DNA of 64,000 nucleotides, from the NCBI RefSeq assembly GCF_014203325.1, contig NZ_JACHIV010000001.1:1179501-1243500 (forward strand). The letters are read 5' to 3'. Shown one piece after another: positions 1 to 9,170 of this stretch; position 1 is the first letter of the stretch, and each line of letters begins with the position of its first letter. The stretch comes from Saccharopolyspora gloriosae (GTDB taxonomy: Bacteria > Actinomycetota > Actinomycetes > Mycobacteriales > Pseudonocardiaceae). The position numbers and the translations under genes are program-made. The notes beneath the pieces were generated by a model, which was not told where the DNA came from, ran no database searches, and was given only the letters and a program-made list of their open reading frames with translations.

Positions 1-2
1 CG

Positions 3-605
3 CCCGTCGGCGGCACCCCGCGCCAAGTGGGGCAGCTGTTCGAGCAGCACGCCGCCAACGGCGGGGTCCAGCGGTTCGTGCTCCGCGCGGACGGACTGGC
101 ACCGCTGAGCGAGACCGAGTTCGCGCTGCTGGCGGCCCAGCCAGGAAACCCGGCGCCGGAGCGGATCGGTGCCGCCGCGGTGGCCGGTGCGCCCCGCTCG
201 GCGGACCGGTCGTTGTTCGACCGGATTCCCGACCTCAGCGGCGCAGGCTGGCAGTCCGGCGCGGACTCGCTCTGCCTGCGCCAGAACCCGGCCGGGGACC
301 AGGTCCGCAGCCAGGTGGTGCTCGCCGCGCCGCGGCAGGCCGCATCGCCCGGTGGCGCGGTGAACGTGCGGCCGGGAACCGGGCTGGTGGCCGGTGCGCT
401 GCCGATCCCCGCCGGGCAGCGGGTGCCGGACCGCTACCTGATCACCGACCAGGGCACCAAGCACCTGGTGCCGGACGACGAGTCGATGCAGGCCCTCGGT
501 TTCGGCAGCGCGCCGGTGCGCCCGATCTCGAACGAACTGCTCGCCGCCCTCCCGGACGGACCGGTGCTCAGCCGGGCCGCGATGGGCGTGAGCGAGAAGG
601 GATGA
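3..605 (+). CDS. eccB: Type VII secretion protein EccB, C-terminal part (5' end outside window)
   Basis: The frame is open from the window edge, so the N-terminal membrane anchor lies outside. The visible ~200 residues read as the periplasmic/exocytoplasmic part of EccB, the single-pass ESX core-complex component. Supporting stretches are VGQLFEQ, FVLRADGLAPLSETEFALL, and near the end YLITDQGTKHLVPDDES followed by LGFGSAPVRPISNELLAALPDGP, which is typical of the EccB C-terminus. The TGA is 7 bases before the next ATG, so the two genes are almost certainly co-transcribed. It places the rest of this region in an ESX locus. Family assignment is from recall of EccB sequences, not a search. Confidence 0.85.
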   Translation, partial: PVGGTPRQVGQLFEQHAANGGVQRFVLRADGLAPLSETEFALLAAQPGNPAPERIGAAAVAGAPRSADRSLFDRIPDLSGAGWQSGADSLCLRQNPAGDQVRSQVVLAAPRQAASPGGAVNVRPGTGLVAGALPIPAGQRVPDRYLITDQGTKHLVPDDESMQALGFGSAPVRPISNELLAALPDGPVLSRAAMGVSEKG

Positions 606-612
606 ACAGCTG

Positions 613-3435
613 ATGCCCGCACTGCCTCCGCTGACCAGGCGCCGTCGCGATGAACCGGACATGCCGCTGACCAAGCACACCGTGGGCAACGCGCTCGTGG
701 TGTGCGCGCAGCGGCGGATGACCACCGAAGCCCAGGAGATGGCCCTGGCGGTGGCTCCGGACACCGAACACGAGATGGTGGTCGTCGACCTGCCCAGCGA
801 CCTGCCCATCTCGACTTGGGACTCCGTCGCCGCGCTGCTGCCCAAGCGGCGCCGCGGGGTCCGGCTGGTCGTGGGCGGCCGGTCCCGGGAGGCCACCGCG
901 CTGGCCGGGCAGTGGCTCTCGGAACGCCTCGGGCGCACCGTGGTGGCCCCGGACGGAGTGATCTTCCGGGGGACCGGCGGGACGCTGTTCGTGCATGCCG
1001 GGAAGGGCAGCGGCTGGGTCCGGTTCCGGCCGGGGAAGGCGCCGGAGTGGGAGGCCAAGCGGTTCCCGCGGCCGCTCTGGGACTCCAGCTTGGTCGAGGC
1101 TTGGCCCACCAGCGCGGTCGGCGTCGCCGAGCCGGTGCCCGGCGGGGTGTGGATCCACCCCACGGTCCGCGACGCCGCCTTCAGCGGGCACTGGGAGCGG
1201 CTGGCGAGCGGGATGCCGTGCCAGCAGGAGGTGCTCACCGTGGTGCTGGGCTGTCCTGGTGCGCCCGCGCTCTCGCTCGACGACGTGGTGCGGTTCTGGC
1301 GGCGGCTGGACACCTCGGTGCGCGCCCGGGTCCGCTTCGTGCAGTACGGCCCGGTGCACCTGCCCGAAGGCGACACGCTGGGCCAGGCGCTCGCGGACCT
1401 GCTGCAGACCCGGGTCGCCTGCTACGCCGGGATGCCGGTGGGTTCCCCGCACGCGCCGGACATCTACACGATGTGCGCGGACGGGAACCTGGGCTGGCAC
1501 GCCTTCGCGCGCGAGATCGGTTACGTGCCCCGAGGGCACGCGGCGCACGGGGAGACCCCGGCGCTGCTGAGCCACCGCGCCCCGTTCGAGGGCTTGGAGG
1601 TGCTCTCCCCGGCGGTGTACTGGTACACCCCGGACGCGGTCGTGGAGGTCGTGCAGTCGGGCCTGTGGGTGCGTCCGCCGCAGGACGCGCAGAACGCGGC
1701 CGCAGTGCGCGCCGCACCGGTCGACCCCGAGGTCAACGTCCTGGCCTTCGACGCGACGGACGAGCGGGTGGCGGCCCGGATGCGGCTGCTGGCCGAGGAC
1801 GTGCTGGCCCGGTTGGACCCGGCCACCCGCGTGCGCTGCCGGCTGGTGGCGGCCTCGGAGCTGGGGCGCGGTGCCGAGCGCGTCGCCGGAGCCGCCCGCG
1901 GTGAGCTGGGCGCCGGGCCGGGGCAGGCGTCCGCGCGGACCGCCCTGGCGGAGGCCGCGACGGACTTCGTCACCCCGATCTCCGGCTCTCAGCCACCGCC
2001 GGTGGCCGCCCCGCCGCCGGCCGGGCTCCCGCCGATCTCGGTGCCCGCGCCGGATTTCGTTGCGGCGTCGGCCATGACGAGCCGTTCCGGTGGCGGACCC
2101 GGACCGGCTCCGGGCGGCGGGCACGTGCCCGGACCCGTCCCGGAGCGCGGTGCCCCTGCGAAGGGCGCCGTCCCGGAGCCCGGCTTCCCGGCTCCTGCTG
2201 CTGCCCCGACCCCCGATCCCGCTCCCGTTGCTGGCCTGATCCCCGATCTCGCTCCTGCGGCCGTCCCGATCCCCGACCCCGCTCTTGCTGCCGCCCCGGC
2301 CCCCGATCCCGGTCCCGCTGCCACCCCGATCCCCGATCTCGCTCCTGCTGCCGCCCCGCCCCCTGCTCCCGAGCCCGCCCCGGTCCCCGGTGCCGCTGCG
2401 GTTTCCGGTGTGCCGGCCGCCGCCCCCGGCGCACCGGTCCGCCCGGCGTCCTCCGATGCCGACCAGGTCTCGGTGATGCCGCTCCGGTTGGAGAGCTCCC
2501 CGGCTCCCGAGATCGGCCCGCCACCGGAGGTGCCGGGCGCCCCCGAGCCCGCCGCCACGACCGAGGCCCCGGAACCGGAAGCGGCCCCGGAACCCCCGTC
2601 CCCCGACACCGATCGGTCGGCCCCGCCCGCGAAACCCCGCCCGCAACCCGTGCCGGAAGCCGCCGCTTCGGCGCTGCTGCCCGCCCAGGGCATCACCGAG
2701 GAGCGCACGTGGTTGCGTCGGACGCTCAGCCGCGAGTTCGACGCCATGGCCCACTCGGTCTCCAGGATCCTCTCGGAACACCCCGGTTTCCAAGGAGATC
2801 CCCGCTCGTCGGCCGACGTGCTCACCGACACCGTGGCCGTGCGCCTCTACCTGACCGAGCGGGGCGAGGCGATCGACCGTTCGCTGCGGACCGCCGCGAA
2901 CGGGCCGCACGTCCCCTTCGCCCGCTGCGTCGTCTCGGGGTTGAGCAAGCTGCCCTCGCACCGCGGTGCCACCGTGTTCAGCGCCTCGCCGACGCCGGAG
3001 CAGTGGGAGCTCTACCGGCAGCGCCGCCTCGTCACCGAGTGGGGCTTCACCCACGCGCTGACCGAGCCCAGCGCGGACCAGGAGGGCGAGATCGACGTGC
3101 TGGTGTGGTCGATGACCGCCCGGCGCACGAAGCTGCTCGAACTCGACGACGCCGACCGCGCGGACGACCGCGTGGTGTTCGTACCGGGCACCAGCTTCAA
3201 GGTCCTGGAAGCGACCGAGTCCACTGCGGACGAACCGAGGAGGCGCATCCTACTGCGCGAGCTCGCGAGCTCCGAAGTGGACGAACAGGGCCGGGTGGCC
3301 GAACGCGCCTCGCTGGACGAGCTGGCGACCACCTCGCTGCGGCGGTGCGTGGAGCGCTGGGGGAACGCCCGTCCCAGCGGCGCGGTCGGCGAGTCGGCGC
3401 GCGGCCGGTTCGGCGCCCTGCCCGGGCTGGTGTAG
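613..3435 (+). CDS. ESX-locus protein with Pro/Ala-rich linker and ADP-ribosyltransferase-like C-terminal fold
   Basis: A 940-residue protein in three parts. Residues ~20-440 are an unrecognised globular region with a stretch (VVAPDGVIF, then GKGSGWVRFRPG) of a kind I associate with actinobacterial T7SS/polymorphic-toxin proteins. Residues ~455-700 are a low-complexity linker of Pro-Ala-Pro-Asp units. Residues ~700-910 have an ART-like order: SHRGATVF, then GFTHALTEP, then DRVVFVPGTSFKVL. The usual catalytic R, STS and ExE are not all evident, so it may be a non-catalytic member. No signal peptide or membrane segment is seen. The start at 613 has AGAAGGGA 11 bases upstream; ATG 661 is an alternative. 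A role with the secretion machine or as a cytosolic partner of the giant protein is inferred from position only. Confidence 0.6.
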   Translation: MPALPPLTRRRRDEPDMPLTKHTVGNALVVCAQRRMTTEAQEMALAVAPDTEHEMVVVDLPSDLPISTWDSVAALLPKRRRGVRLVVGGRSREATALAGQWLSERLGRTVVAPDGVIFRGTGGTLFVHAGKGSGWVRFRPGKAPEWEAKRFPRPLWDSSLVEAWPTSAVGVAEPVPGGVWIHPTVRDAAFSGHWERLASGMPCQQEVLTVVLGCPGAPALSLDDVVRFWRRLDTSVRARVRFVQYGPVHLPEGDTLGQALADLLQTRVACYAGMPVGSPHAPDIYTMCADGNLGWHAFAREIGYVPRGHAAHGETPALLSHRAPFEGLEVLSPAVYWYTPDAVVEVVQSGLWVRPPQDAQNAAAVRAAPVDPEVNVLAFDATDERVAARMRLLAEDVLARLDPATRVRCRLVAASELGRGAERVAGAARGELGAGPGQASARTALAEAATDFVTPISGSQPPPVAAPPPAGLPPISVPAPDFVAASAMTSRSGGGPGPAPGGGHVPGPVPERGAPAKGAVPEPGFPAPAAAPTPDPAPVAGLIPDLAPAAVPIPDPALAAAPAPDPGPAATPIPDLAPAAAPPPAPEPAPVPGAAAVSGVPAAAPGAPVRPASSDADQVSVMPLRLESSPAPEIGPPPEVPGAPEPAATTEAPEPEAAPEPPSPDTDRSAPPAKPRPQPVPEAAASALLPAQGITEERTWLRRTLSREFDAMAHSVSRILSEHPGFQGDPRSSADVLTDTVAVRLYLTERGEAIDRSLRTAANGPHVPFARCVVSGLSKLPSHRGATVFSASPTPEQWELYRQRRLVTEWGFTHALTEPSADQEGEIDVLVWSMTARRTKLLELDDADRADDRVVFVPGTSFKVLEATESTADEPRRRILLRELASSEVDEQGRVAERASLDELATTSLRRCVERWGNARPSGAVGESARGRFGALPGLV

Positions 3436-3517
3436 CGGTGCCGGGTCGCGGCGCCGCCGTACGGGCGGAGCGCCGCGGAGCGGATTCGAGGACGGGTCGT
3501 CAGAGAGGGGAAGGTCG

Positions 3518-6500
3518 ATGAACCGCGAACTTCTGGTGGTGGGAGCAGATCGACCGGGCGGGTTCCCCTCGATCGGCGCCGCGCTCGCGGCCGCCCACGA
3601 CGGAGCCACCATCAGCATCCGGCCCGGCCGGTACGAGGAGAACCTGGTCGTCGACCGGATGGTCAACCTGACCGCCGAGGACGGCGAGGGCACCGTCGAG
3701 GTGCACGCCGCCGAGAACAGCGCGCTGGTCATCGACACCGAGGGCGCTCAGCTGCGCGGACTGGTGCTGGTCTGCGACGACGGCCGCTACCCCGCGGTCG
3801 ACGTGCGGCGCGGCGAGGTCGCGCTGGACGGCTGCCGCATCGCCGGCTCGTCGTGGTCGGCCCTGCTGACCAGGGGCAGCGGCTCCGTCGCCGCGCGCGG
3901 TTGCCGGATGACGAGCACCGGCGGCGCGGGCATCGTGATCACGTCCTCGGCCGCCAGCACGGTGGAGGACAGCGAGGTCTCCGATGTGGCCTCCTCGGCC
4001 GTGGTGGTCGGGGAGGACGGTTCGCTGACGCTGCGCCGGTTCGTCGTGCGACGCCCGGGCGGCAACGGGATCTGCGTCAACGGGCGGGGCCGGTGCCTGC
4101 TCGAAGGCGGCGCGATCACCGAGGCCGCCAAGCCCGCGCTCGTCGTCGAGCAGCAGGGCACCCTCAAAGCCACCGAGCTGGACGTGCGCGACGGGGTCAA
4201 CGTCGACCTCTACGTGACCGGCGGCGCGTCCGTCGAGATCGCGGACTCCCGGTTCTCCGGCGCCGCGGGCCAGGCCGCGTACCTCACCGAGCAGGCGAAC
4301 CCGTTGCTGCGCGGGTGCACGTTCTCCGCCGCCCGGTGCGGGGTGCAGGTGACCGGGCGGGCCGCGCCCCGGCTGGTCGAGTGCGTCGTCGAGGACTGCC
4401 GGGTGGGCATCGTCGTGGACGGCGAAGCCCGGCCCCGGTTCGACAAGACCACGGTGCGCGGGACGACGGACGCGATCGCGCAGCTGTCCTCCTCGGCGGG
4501 CTCGCACTTCTCCGCGTTCCGCGCGACCGCCGACTCGGGTTCCGGGATGCTGCTGGCGGGCACCGGTGAAGTCGTGGTCGACAACGCGTCGATCGAGACC
4601 GCCACCTCCGCTGCGGTGGAGCTCGCCGAGTCCGCGCGGGCCGCGCTCACCGACACCCGCATCACCGCGGGCACCGAAGCGGCGCTCGTGCTCACAGGTG
4701 GCCGTGCGGAGCTCGTTTCGGCGCTGCTGCGCGGTGGTGGGCTGCGGGTCGGGGGCGCCGAGGTGTCGATGAACGACACCGAGATCGTCGAGGCGCTCGC
4801 CGACGGCGTGCTGATCACCACCGGTGGTTCGGTGCGGGCGGGCAGCTGCCGCATCCGCTCGGCGGGCGGGCACGGCGTGCACGTGACGGCCGGGGGCGGC
4901 GCGCGGCTCGACGAGTGCGAGGTGCTCGGCAGCGCCGGCGACGGCGCGCACCTGGACACCGCGGAGCCGGTCGCCCTGCACCGGTGCGCGATCAAGGGCA
5001 GCGGCGGAGTCGCGATCCGGTGCCCGCAGGACGACGCCCGGATCACCGTGCGGGACCTGGTGACGGACGCCGCGACCGGCGCACCGCAGCCTCCCCGCGG
5101 TTCCCGGCGGGAAGTCGACCGCTCCGCGCCCGAACCCGAGGAGTCCGAAGTGGACAACTCGCTGCTCGGGGCCAGCGGCGCCGAGCTGAACGGCCCGCTG
5201 TCCGAACTCGACTCGCTGATCGGCCTCCAAGGCGTCAAGCAGGAGGTCCGAGGCCTGATCAACCTGATCCGGATGTCGCAGGTCCGCCAGGAGAAGGGCC
5301 TGCCGATGCCGCCGATCAGCAGGCACCTGGTCTTCGCGGGCCCGCCCGGCACCGGTAAGACCACCGTGGCCCGGCTCTACGGCGCGGTCCTCGCCGAACT
5401 GGGCATCCTGTCGAAGGGGCACATGATCGAGGCCGCCCGAGCCGACCTGGTCGGCCAGTACATCGGCTCGACCGCGATCAAGACCACCGAGCTGGTGAAC
5501 CAGGCCATCGGCGGGGTGCTGTTCATCGACGAGGCCTACACCCTCAACGCGCAGAGCGGCGGCGTCGGCCCGGACTTCGGCCAGGAGGCCATCGACGCGC
5601 TGATGAAGATGATGGAGGACCACCGCGACGAGCTGGTGGTCATCGTCGCGGGCTACTCGGAGCTGATGCAGGGATTCCTGGAGTCCAACCCCGGTGTCGC
5701 CTCCCGCTTCACCCGGACCATCGAGTTCCCGAACTACAGCGTCGAAGAGCTGGTGACCATCGCCGGCAACCTGTGCCGCAAGCACTACTACGAGCTCACC
5801 GACGACGCGATCGACGAGCTGACCAACTACTTCACCCGCGTGCCGAAGGGGGAGACCTTCGGCAACGGTCGCGTGGCGCGCAAGCTCTTCGAGGAGATGA
5901 TCAGCCTCCAGGCTTCGCGGCTCGCCCAGCGCCCACCGGCCAGGGACTCCGACCTGAGCAGGCTGACCGCCGAGGACATCGCTCCGCAGACCGCGATGCT
6001 GGAGCAGCTCCCGTCGCAGCAGCCGACCACGCCGGACGCCGCCGACGACCCGCGCTCGGCCCTGCGCGCCACCCATGCCTGGCGGCGGCTCTCCGAGCTC
6101 AGCGGGATGGACGACACCCGGCAGGCGGTCGGGGCGGCGCTGCTGTCGCTGTGCGAGCGCAAGAACGGCCGCCGGGCGGTCGGCCGGCACGGCAACGCGG
6201 TGCTCGTCGGGCGGCGCGGCAGCGGTCGCTCCGAGCTCGCCCGGCTCTACGCCCAGGGGCTCTCCGAACTGGGATTGGTCGGAATCGGCCAGCTGGTGCG
6301 GGTTTCGCTGGCCGGAGAACTCGGTCCGCACTGGCCAGGCCAGGCCGAAAGCCTGGTGCGCAAGGCGCTCCAGGACGCCCGCGGCGGAGTGCTGGTGGTC
6401 GACGCCGACGCGGCAGGCGAGTCCCAGCCGGAGGAAGCCGAAGCGCTCCAGGCGGCGCTGCGCGAGCACACCGCGGAATCGGTGGTGGTGCTCACCGGCA

Positions 6501-6832
6501 CCCGCGCGAGCCTGGAGGTCGTGCTGGCACGGGCGCCCAAGCTGGCGGAGAACTTCGGGCAGCGATGGGAGATCGGCGCGTACTCCACCGCGGAGCTCGC
6601 GGAGATCGCCGTCCGGTACCTGCGCGAGCGCGGCCACGAGGTCCCGGACGAGGTGTGCGAGGCGGTGCACGCGCGCCTCGCGGAGTCGGGCGGTTCGACG
6701 GTGCACGACGCCCACCGGTTCTCCCGGTACCTGGCCCGGGCGGCGGCTTCGCGCACGTTGGCGCTCGCCGACCTGGCCGGGCTGGGGGAGCGGGTCGAGC
6801 CGACGCGCTCCGGGCTGGCTTCAGTGGGCTGA
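3518..6832 (+). CDS. Beta-helix + tandem AAA+ ATPase, EccA/CbxX-like T7SS ATPase
   Basis: A 1104-residue protein. Residues 1-~525 form a right-handed parallel beta-helix of pectate-lyase/NosD type, seen as repeated short strands (LVVDRMVNLTAED, ALDGCRIAGSS, GAGIVITSSAAS). Residues ~560-830 are a CbxX/CfqX-type AAA+ domain with Walker A GPPGTGKTT at ~608-616 and Walker B GGVLFIDEAY at ~665. Residues ~850-1095 are a second, degenerate AAA module: P-loop GRRGSGRSE and GGVLVVDADA, where the usual DE is DA. Classical EccA has a TPR N-terminus; here a beta-helix replaces it. EccA-like ATPases act in the cytosol on ESX substrates, so a role as loader or unfoldase for the giant protein is plausible. 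ATG 3518 is preceded by GGGGAAGG. Confidence 0.85.
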   Translation: MNRELLVVGADRPGGFPSIGAALAAAHDGATISIRPGRYEENLVVDRMVNLTAEDGEGTVEVHAAENSALVIDTEGAQLRGLVLVCDDGRYPAVDVRRGEVALDGCRIAGSSWSALLTRGSGSVAARGCRMTSTGGAGIVITSSAASTVEDSEVSDVASSAVVVGEDGSLTLRRFVVRRPGGNGICVNGRGRCLLEGGAITEAAKPALVVEQQGTLKATELDVRDGVNVDLYVTGGASVEIADSRFSGAAGQAAYLTEQANPLLRGCTFSAARCGVQVTGRAAPRLVECVVEDCRVGIVVDGEARPRFDKTTVRGTTDAIAQLSSSAGSHFSAFRATADSGSGMLLAGTGEVVVDNASIETATSAAVELAESARAALTDTRITAGTEAALVLTGGRAELVSALLRGGGLRVGGAEVSMNDTEIVEALADGVLITTGGSVRAGSCRIRSAGGHGVHVTAGGGARLDECEVLGSAGDGAHLDTAEPVALHRCAIKGSGGVAIRCPQDDARITVRDLVTDAATGAPQPPRGSRREVDRSAPEPEESEVDNSLLGASGAELNGPLSELDSLIGLQGVKQEVRGLINLIRMSQVRQEKGLPMPPISRHLVFAGPPGTGKTTVARLYGAVLAELGILSKGHMIEAARADLVGQYIGSTAIKTTELVNQAIGGVLFIDEAYTLNAQSGGVGPDFGQEAIDALMKMMEDHRDELVVIVAGYSELMQGFLESNPGVASRFTRTIEFPNYSVEELVTIAGNLCRKHYYELTDDAIDELTNYFTRVPKGETFGNGRVARKLFEEMISLQASRLAQRPPARDSDLSRLTAEDIAPQTAMLEQLPSQQPTTPDAADDPRSALRATHAWRRLSELSGMDDTRQAVGAALLSLCERKNGRRAVGRHGNAVLVGRRGSGRSELARLYAQGLSELGLVGIGQLVRVSLAGELGPHWPGQAESLVRKALQDARGGVLVVDADAAGESQPEEAEALQAALREHTAESVVVLTGTRASLEVVLARAPKLAENFGQRWEIGAYSTAELAEIAVRYLRERGHEVPDEVCEAVHARLAESGGSTVHDAHRFSRYLARAAASRTLALADLAGLGERVEPTRSGLASVG

Positions 6833-6945
6833 GGCGGTAATCGGGGCAGACCGGATGCCCGCTGGTCCTCGATCCCGCTCGCGTCGTCGAGTGGTGGGCA
6901 TCGCGTCGGGTTGAGTGGGAAGCAAGTCTCATCCAGGAGGTTTCC

Positions 6946-7383
6946 GTGTCCGATGTGGATCGTCGCAGCATCGAGATGTTGCGCGAGGAGTACGAACGCG
7001 TCAGCGCCGGCCTCGGCGACATGCAGCGGCGGATCACCGAGCTCTCGGCGACCGCGGTCTCGCCCCGGCGGGAGGTGTCGGTGACGGTGGGGAACCAGGG
7101 TGTGATCAAGGATCTGCACTTCCCCACCGCCGCCTATCGCAAGCTCCCCAAGAACGAGCTGGCCGAGCTGATCACGAAGACGATCGAAGCGGCCCGGGAG
7201 AAGGCCACCGAGCAGATGGCCGAGCTGATCGCCCCGATGATGCCCGGTGGCCTCAACGCCAAAGCCGTGCTCAGCGGGGACGTCAGCGCTGAAGCCCTGG
7301 CCGCCGCTGAGCCCCAGCTGCCGCCGGTGGTCGCCGAGACGCAGCGCAGCCGGGCCGCGCGGATCGAGGAGATGCGCGGATGA
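6946..7383 (+). CDS. YbaB/EbfC family protein
   Basis: 145 residues. An N-terminal helix (MLREEYERVSAGLGDMQRRI) is followed by a strand region (VSVTVGNQGVIKDLHF) and a long helix (LAELITKTIEAAREKATEQMAELI), the layout of the YbaB/EbfC nucleoid-associated fold. Small YbaB-like proteins are regularly encoded in actinobacterial ESX loci, often next to WXG100 genes, where their job is unknown. GTG 6946 has a strong AGGAGG 7 bases upstream. The stop overlaps the next gene as ATGA, indicating translational coupling. Confidence 0.8.
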   Translation: MSDVDRRSIEMLREEYERVSAGLGDMQRRITELSATAVSPRREVSVTVGNQGVIKDLHFPTAAYRKLPKNELAELITKTIEAAREKATEQMAELIAPMMPGGLNAKAVLSGDVSAEALAAAEPQLPPVVAETQRSRAARIEEMRG

Positions 7384-8075
7384 GCGGCTCGTTCTGGGTG
7401 GATCCCGAGCGGCTGGGCCGCAGCGGGCAGGGCTACTACGACGAGCAGACGCTGCTGAACGACCTGCATTCCGGCGCAGGCGACATCATGCTCCGGTACT
7501 CCGAGAGCTTCGGCAACGACAAGGAAGGCCAGGACTTCCGGCAGACCTTCAACGACGGGATGGCGGCCTACACCGGAGGCATCGAGGGGCTCAGCGGGCT
7601 CATGGAGCACATCGGCACGGGGTTGCACCACAACGGCCGGATGTACGGGGACTCGCGGGACAGCGCCGACGAGCTGACCTTCAACCTGCAGAGCGAGACC
7701 GACGTCGGCGAGCCCTCGCGGCCGGAGCAGCCCGCATCGCAGGAGGAGAAGGAGCCTGTGCCGTGGTCGCCGACCGAGGCGTTCGCCTTCGAGCGCGAGG
7801 GCGACTCGCCGCGATCGGATGGTTCCGGTGAGCCGGGTGATTCCCAGGCCGTCCTCGCGAACGCCGAAGAACCGCAGTTCGTCCGCAGCGAGAAGCCGGA
7901 CGTGCCTGGTGAGGCGAAGTTCGAGGAGGGGCGGGATTCGGTAGACCCGGGTGTGCCTGGTGAAGCCAGGTTCGAGGAGGGGCGGGATTCGGTAGACCCG
8001 GGTGTGCCGGGTGGAGCCGAGTTCGAAGAAGCGCGGGAGTCGGTGGATCCCGTTGCGCCCCGCGGAGTTCGGTGA
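7380..8075 (+). CDS. WXG100-like small ESX protein with C-terminal 17-residue repeats
   Basis: 231 residues. Residues 1-~105 look like a WXG100/ESX-type helical hairpin (SFWVDPERLGRSGQGYYDEQTLLNDL, then EGQDFRQTFNDGMAAYTGGIEGLSGLMEHIGTGL), although a canonical WxG turn is not present. Residues ~110-231 are acidic and low complexity, ending in three near-identical 17-residue units (VPGEAKFEEGRDSVDPG). The gene is coupled to the YbaB-like gene by an ATGA overlap and lies 194 bases before the giant gene. A secreted partner or chaperone for the giant protein's N-terminus is the natural guess, because ESX substrates usually travel as pairs of helical hairpins. Confidence 0.65.
   Translation: MSGSFWVDPERLGRSGQGYYDEQTLLNDLHSGAGDIMLRYSESFGNDKEGQDFRQTFNDGMAAYTGGIEGLSGLMEHIGTGLHHNGRMYGDSRDSADELTFNLQSETDVGEPSRPEQPASQEEKEPVPWSPTEAFAFEREGDSPRSDGSGEPGDSQAVLANAEEPQFVRSEKPDVPGEAKFEEGRDSVDPGVPGEARFEEGRDSVDPGVPGGAEFEEARESVDPVAPRGVR
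7902..8054 (+). repeat. Three tandem 51-bp coding repeats
   Basis: Units at 7902-7952, 7953-8003 and 8004-8054. The first two are nearly identical at DNA level, and the third has diverged (EEARESVDP). They encode 17 residues each. The near-identity suggests recent slippage or recombination. Confidence 0.9.
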
Positions 8076-8269
8076 CCTCGTGCCGGGGCCGGACGGTCAC
8101 CCCACCTGTCCCGCCGTGGGCCGAGTGGCGCGCCGATCGGCGCGGGGACACCCGCTGATCGGCGGTTCGTGATGGTTATCCCCGGTTCGGCCGCGCGTCC
8201 GGTCGTCACCGCCCGCACCCGCTGGAAGGTGGGCCGGTAGTCGTCGTCTGTTCGGAAGGAAGCTGAGCC

Positions 8270-9170
8270 GTGAGCCTGGACGTCTTCGCGTGGATCACGA
8301 CCGGCATCGACCCGCTCGACGTGAACTCGTCGCACATGTACGCGCTCTCGAGCGAGCTCCGCTCGCACGCGCAGAACTACCAGCAGCAGGCGAACGGCAT
8401 CAACCAGCTCTCGGCGGGCGCGCTGGACAGCGTCGAGGGCGACACCGCCGAAGCGATCCGCAACTACAGCTCGAACCTGACCGGCCAGGTCCCGAACCAG
8501 GTCCGCGCGGTCTACAACGCCGCCGACGGCGTCGACATGTTCGGCGTGAACGGCGAGGAGATCTGGTACGAGTTCTACACCACGGCCGCGTTCATCGTGG
8601 CCGACATCGCCATGATCATGGCCTCGCCGTGGGGGCCCTTCCTGCTGCCCTCTCGCCTGATGGCCGGGCGCATGACGTTGAAGGCGATCGTCGACCAGGG
8701 CAAGGAGATGGCGGGGTCGCTCAACGGCTGGCTGCGCATGGCCTGGCAAGGCATCGAGGAGGGCAACGAGGAGCTCATCCAGAGCGGCCTCCCGCAGGTC
8801 ATCACGATCGCGCAGGGCAAGAAGAACAAGATCGACGGCGAGGCGCTCTACGTCTCCTGGCTGGCGGGATTCTCGGCGGGCGCCATCATCAGCGGCCTCT
8901 ACAAGGGCGCCAGCTACAACCAGTTCACCAAGGACCTCTCCCACACCTGGTACGGCGGGTCCCACCTGGAGTTCCTGGGCGAGCTCCCCGTCGAGATGGT
9001 CGTCGCGTCCTTGATGGGCGGTGCCGGAGATCCGCTGGGGACCTACATCTCAAGCACCAGCATCGGCTCGATCACCAAGATCTTGCAGAACTGGGCGACC
9101 GAGAAGCGGCGCGAGCTCGGATTCGACCGGCACGGCAACCGCATCCCGGACTCGCCGGACCTCGACACCG
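8270..9170 (+). other. N-terminal T7SS-type helical domain of the giant protein
   Basis: Residues ~1-300 are mostly helical, with a substrate-like opening (SSELRSHAQNYQQQANGINQLSAG and AIRNYSSNLTGQVPNQVRAVYNAADGVDMF). A hydrophobic segment (FIVADIAMIMASPWGPFLL) follows, then a motif EEGNEELIQSGLPQVI with a Gly/Ala-rich helix (SWLAGFSAGAIISGLYKGA). I recall this arrangement from the N-termini of other actinobacterial giant toxins in ESX loci. It is the likely secretion-targeting part. Confidence 0.6.

Noticed and set aside
568..6715. Long minus-strand frames opposite the ESX genes (568-3054 and 3500-6715)
   Set aside because: Low-complexity Arg/Gly-rich translations. The plus-strand proteins have clear ATPase and other folds with good RBSs.
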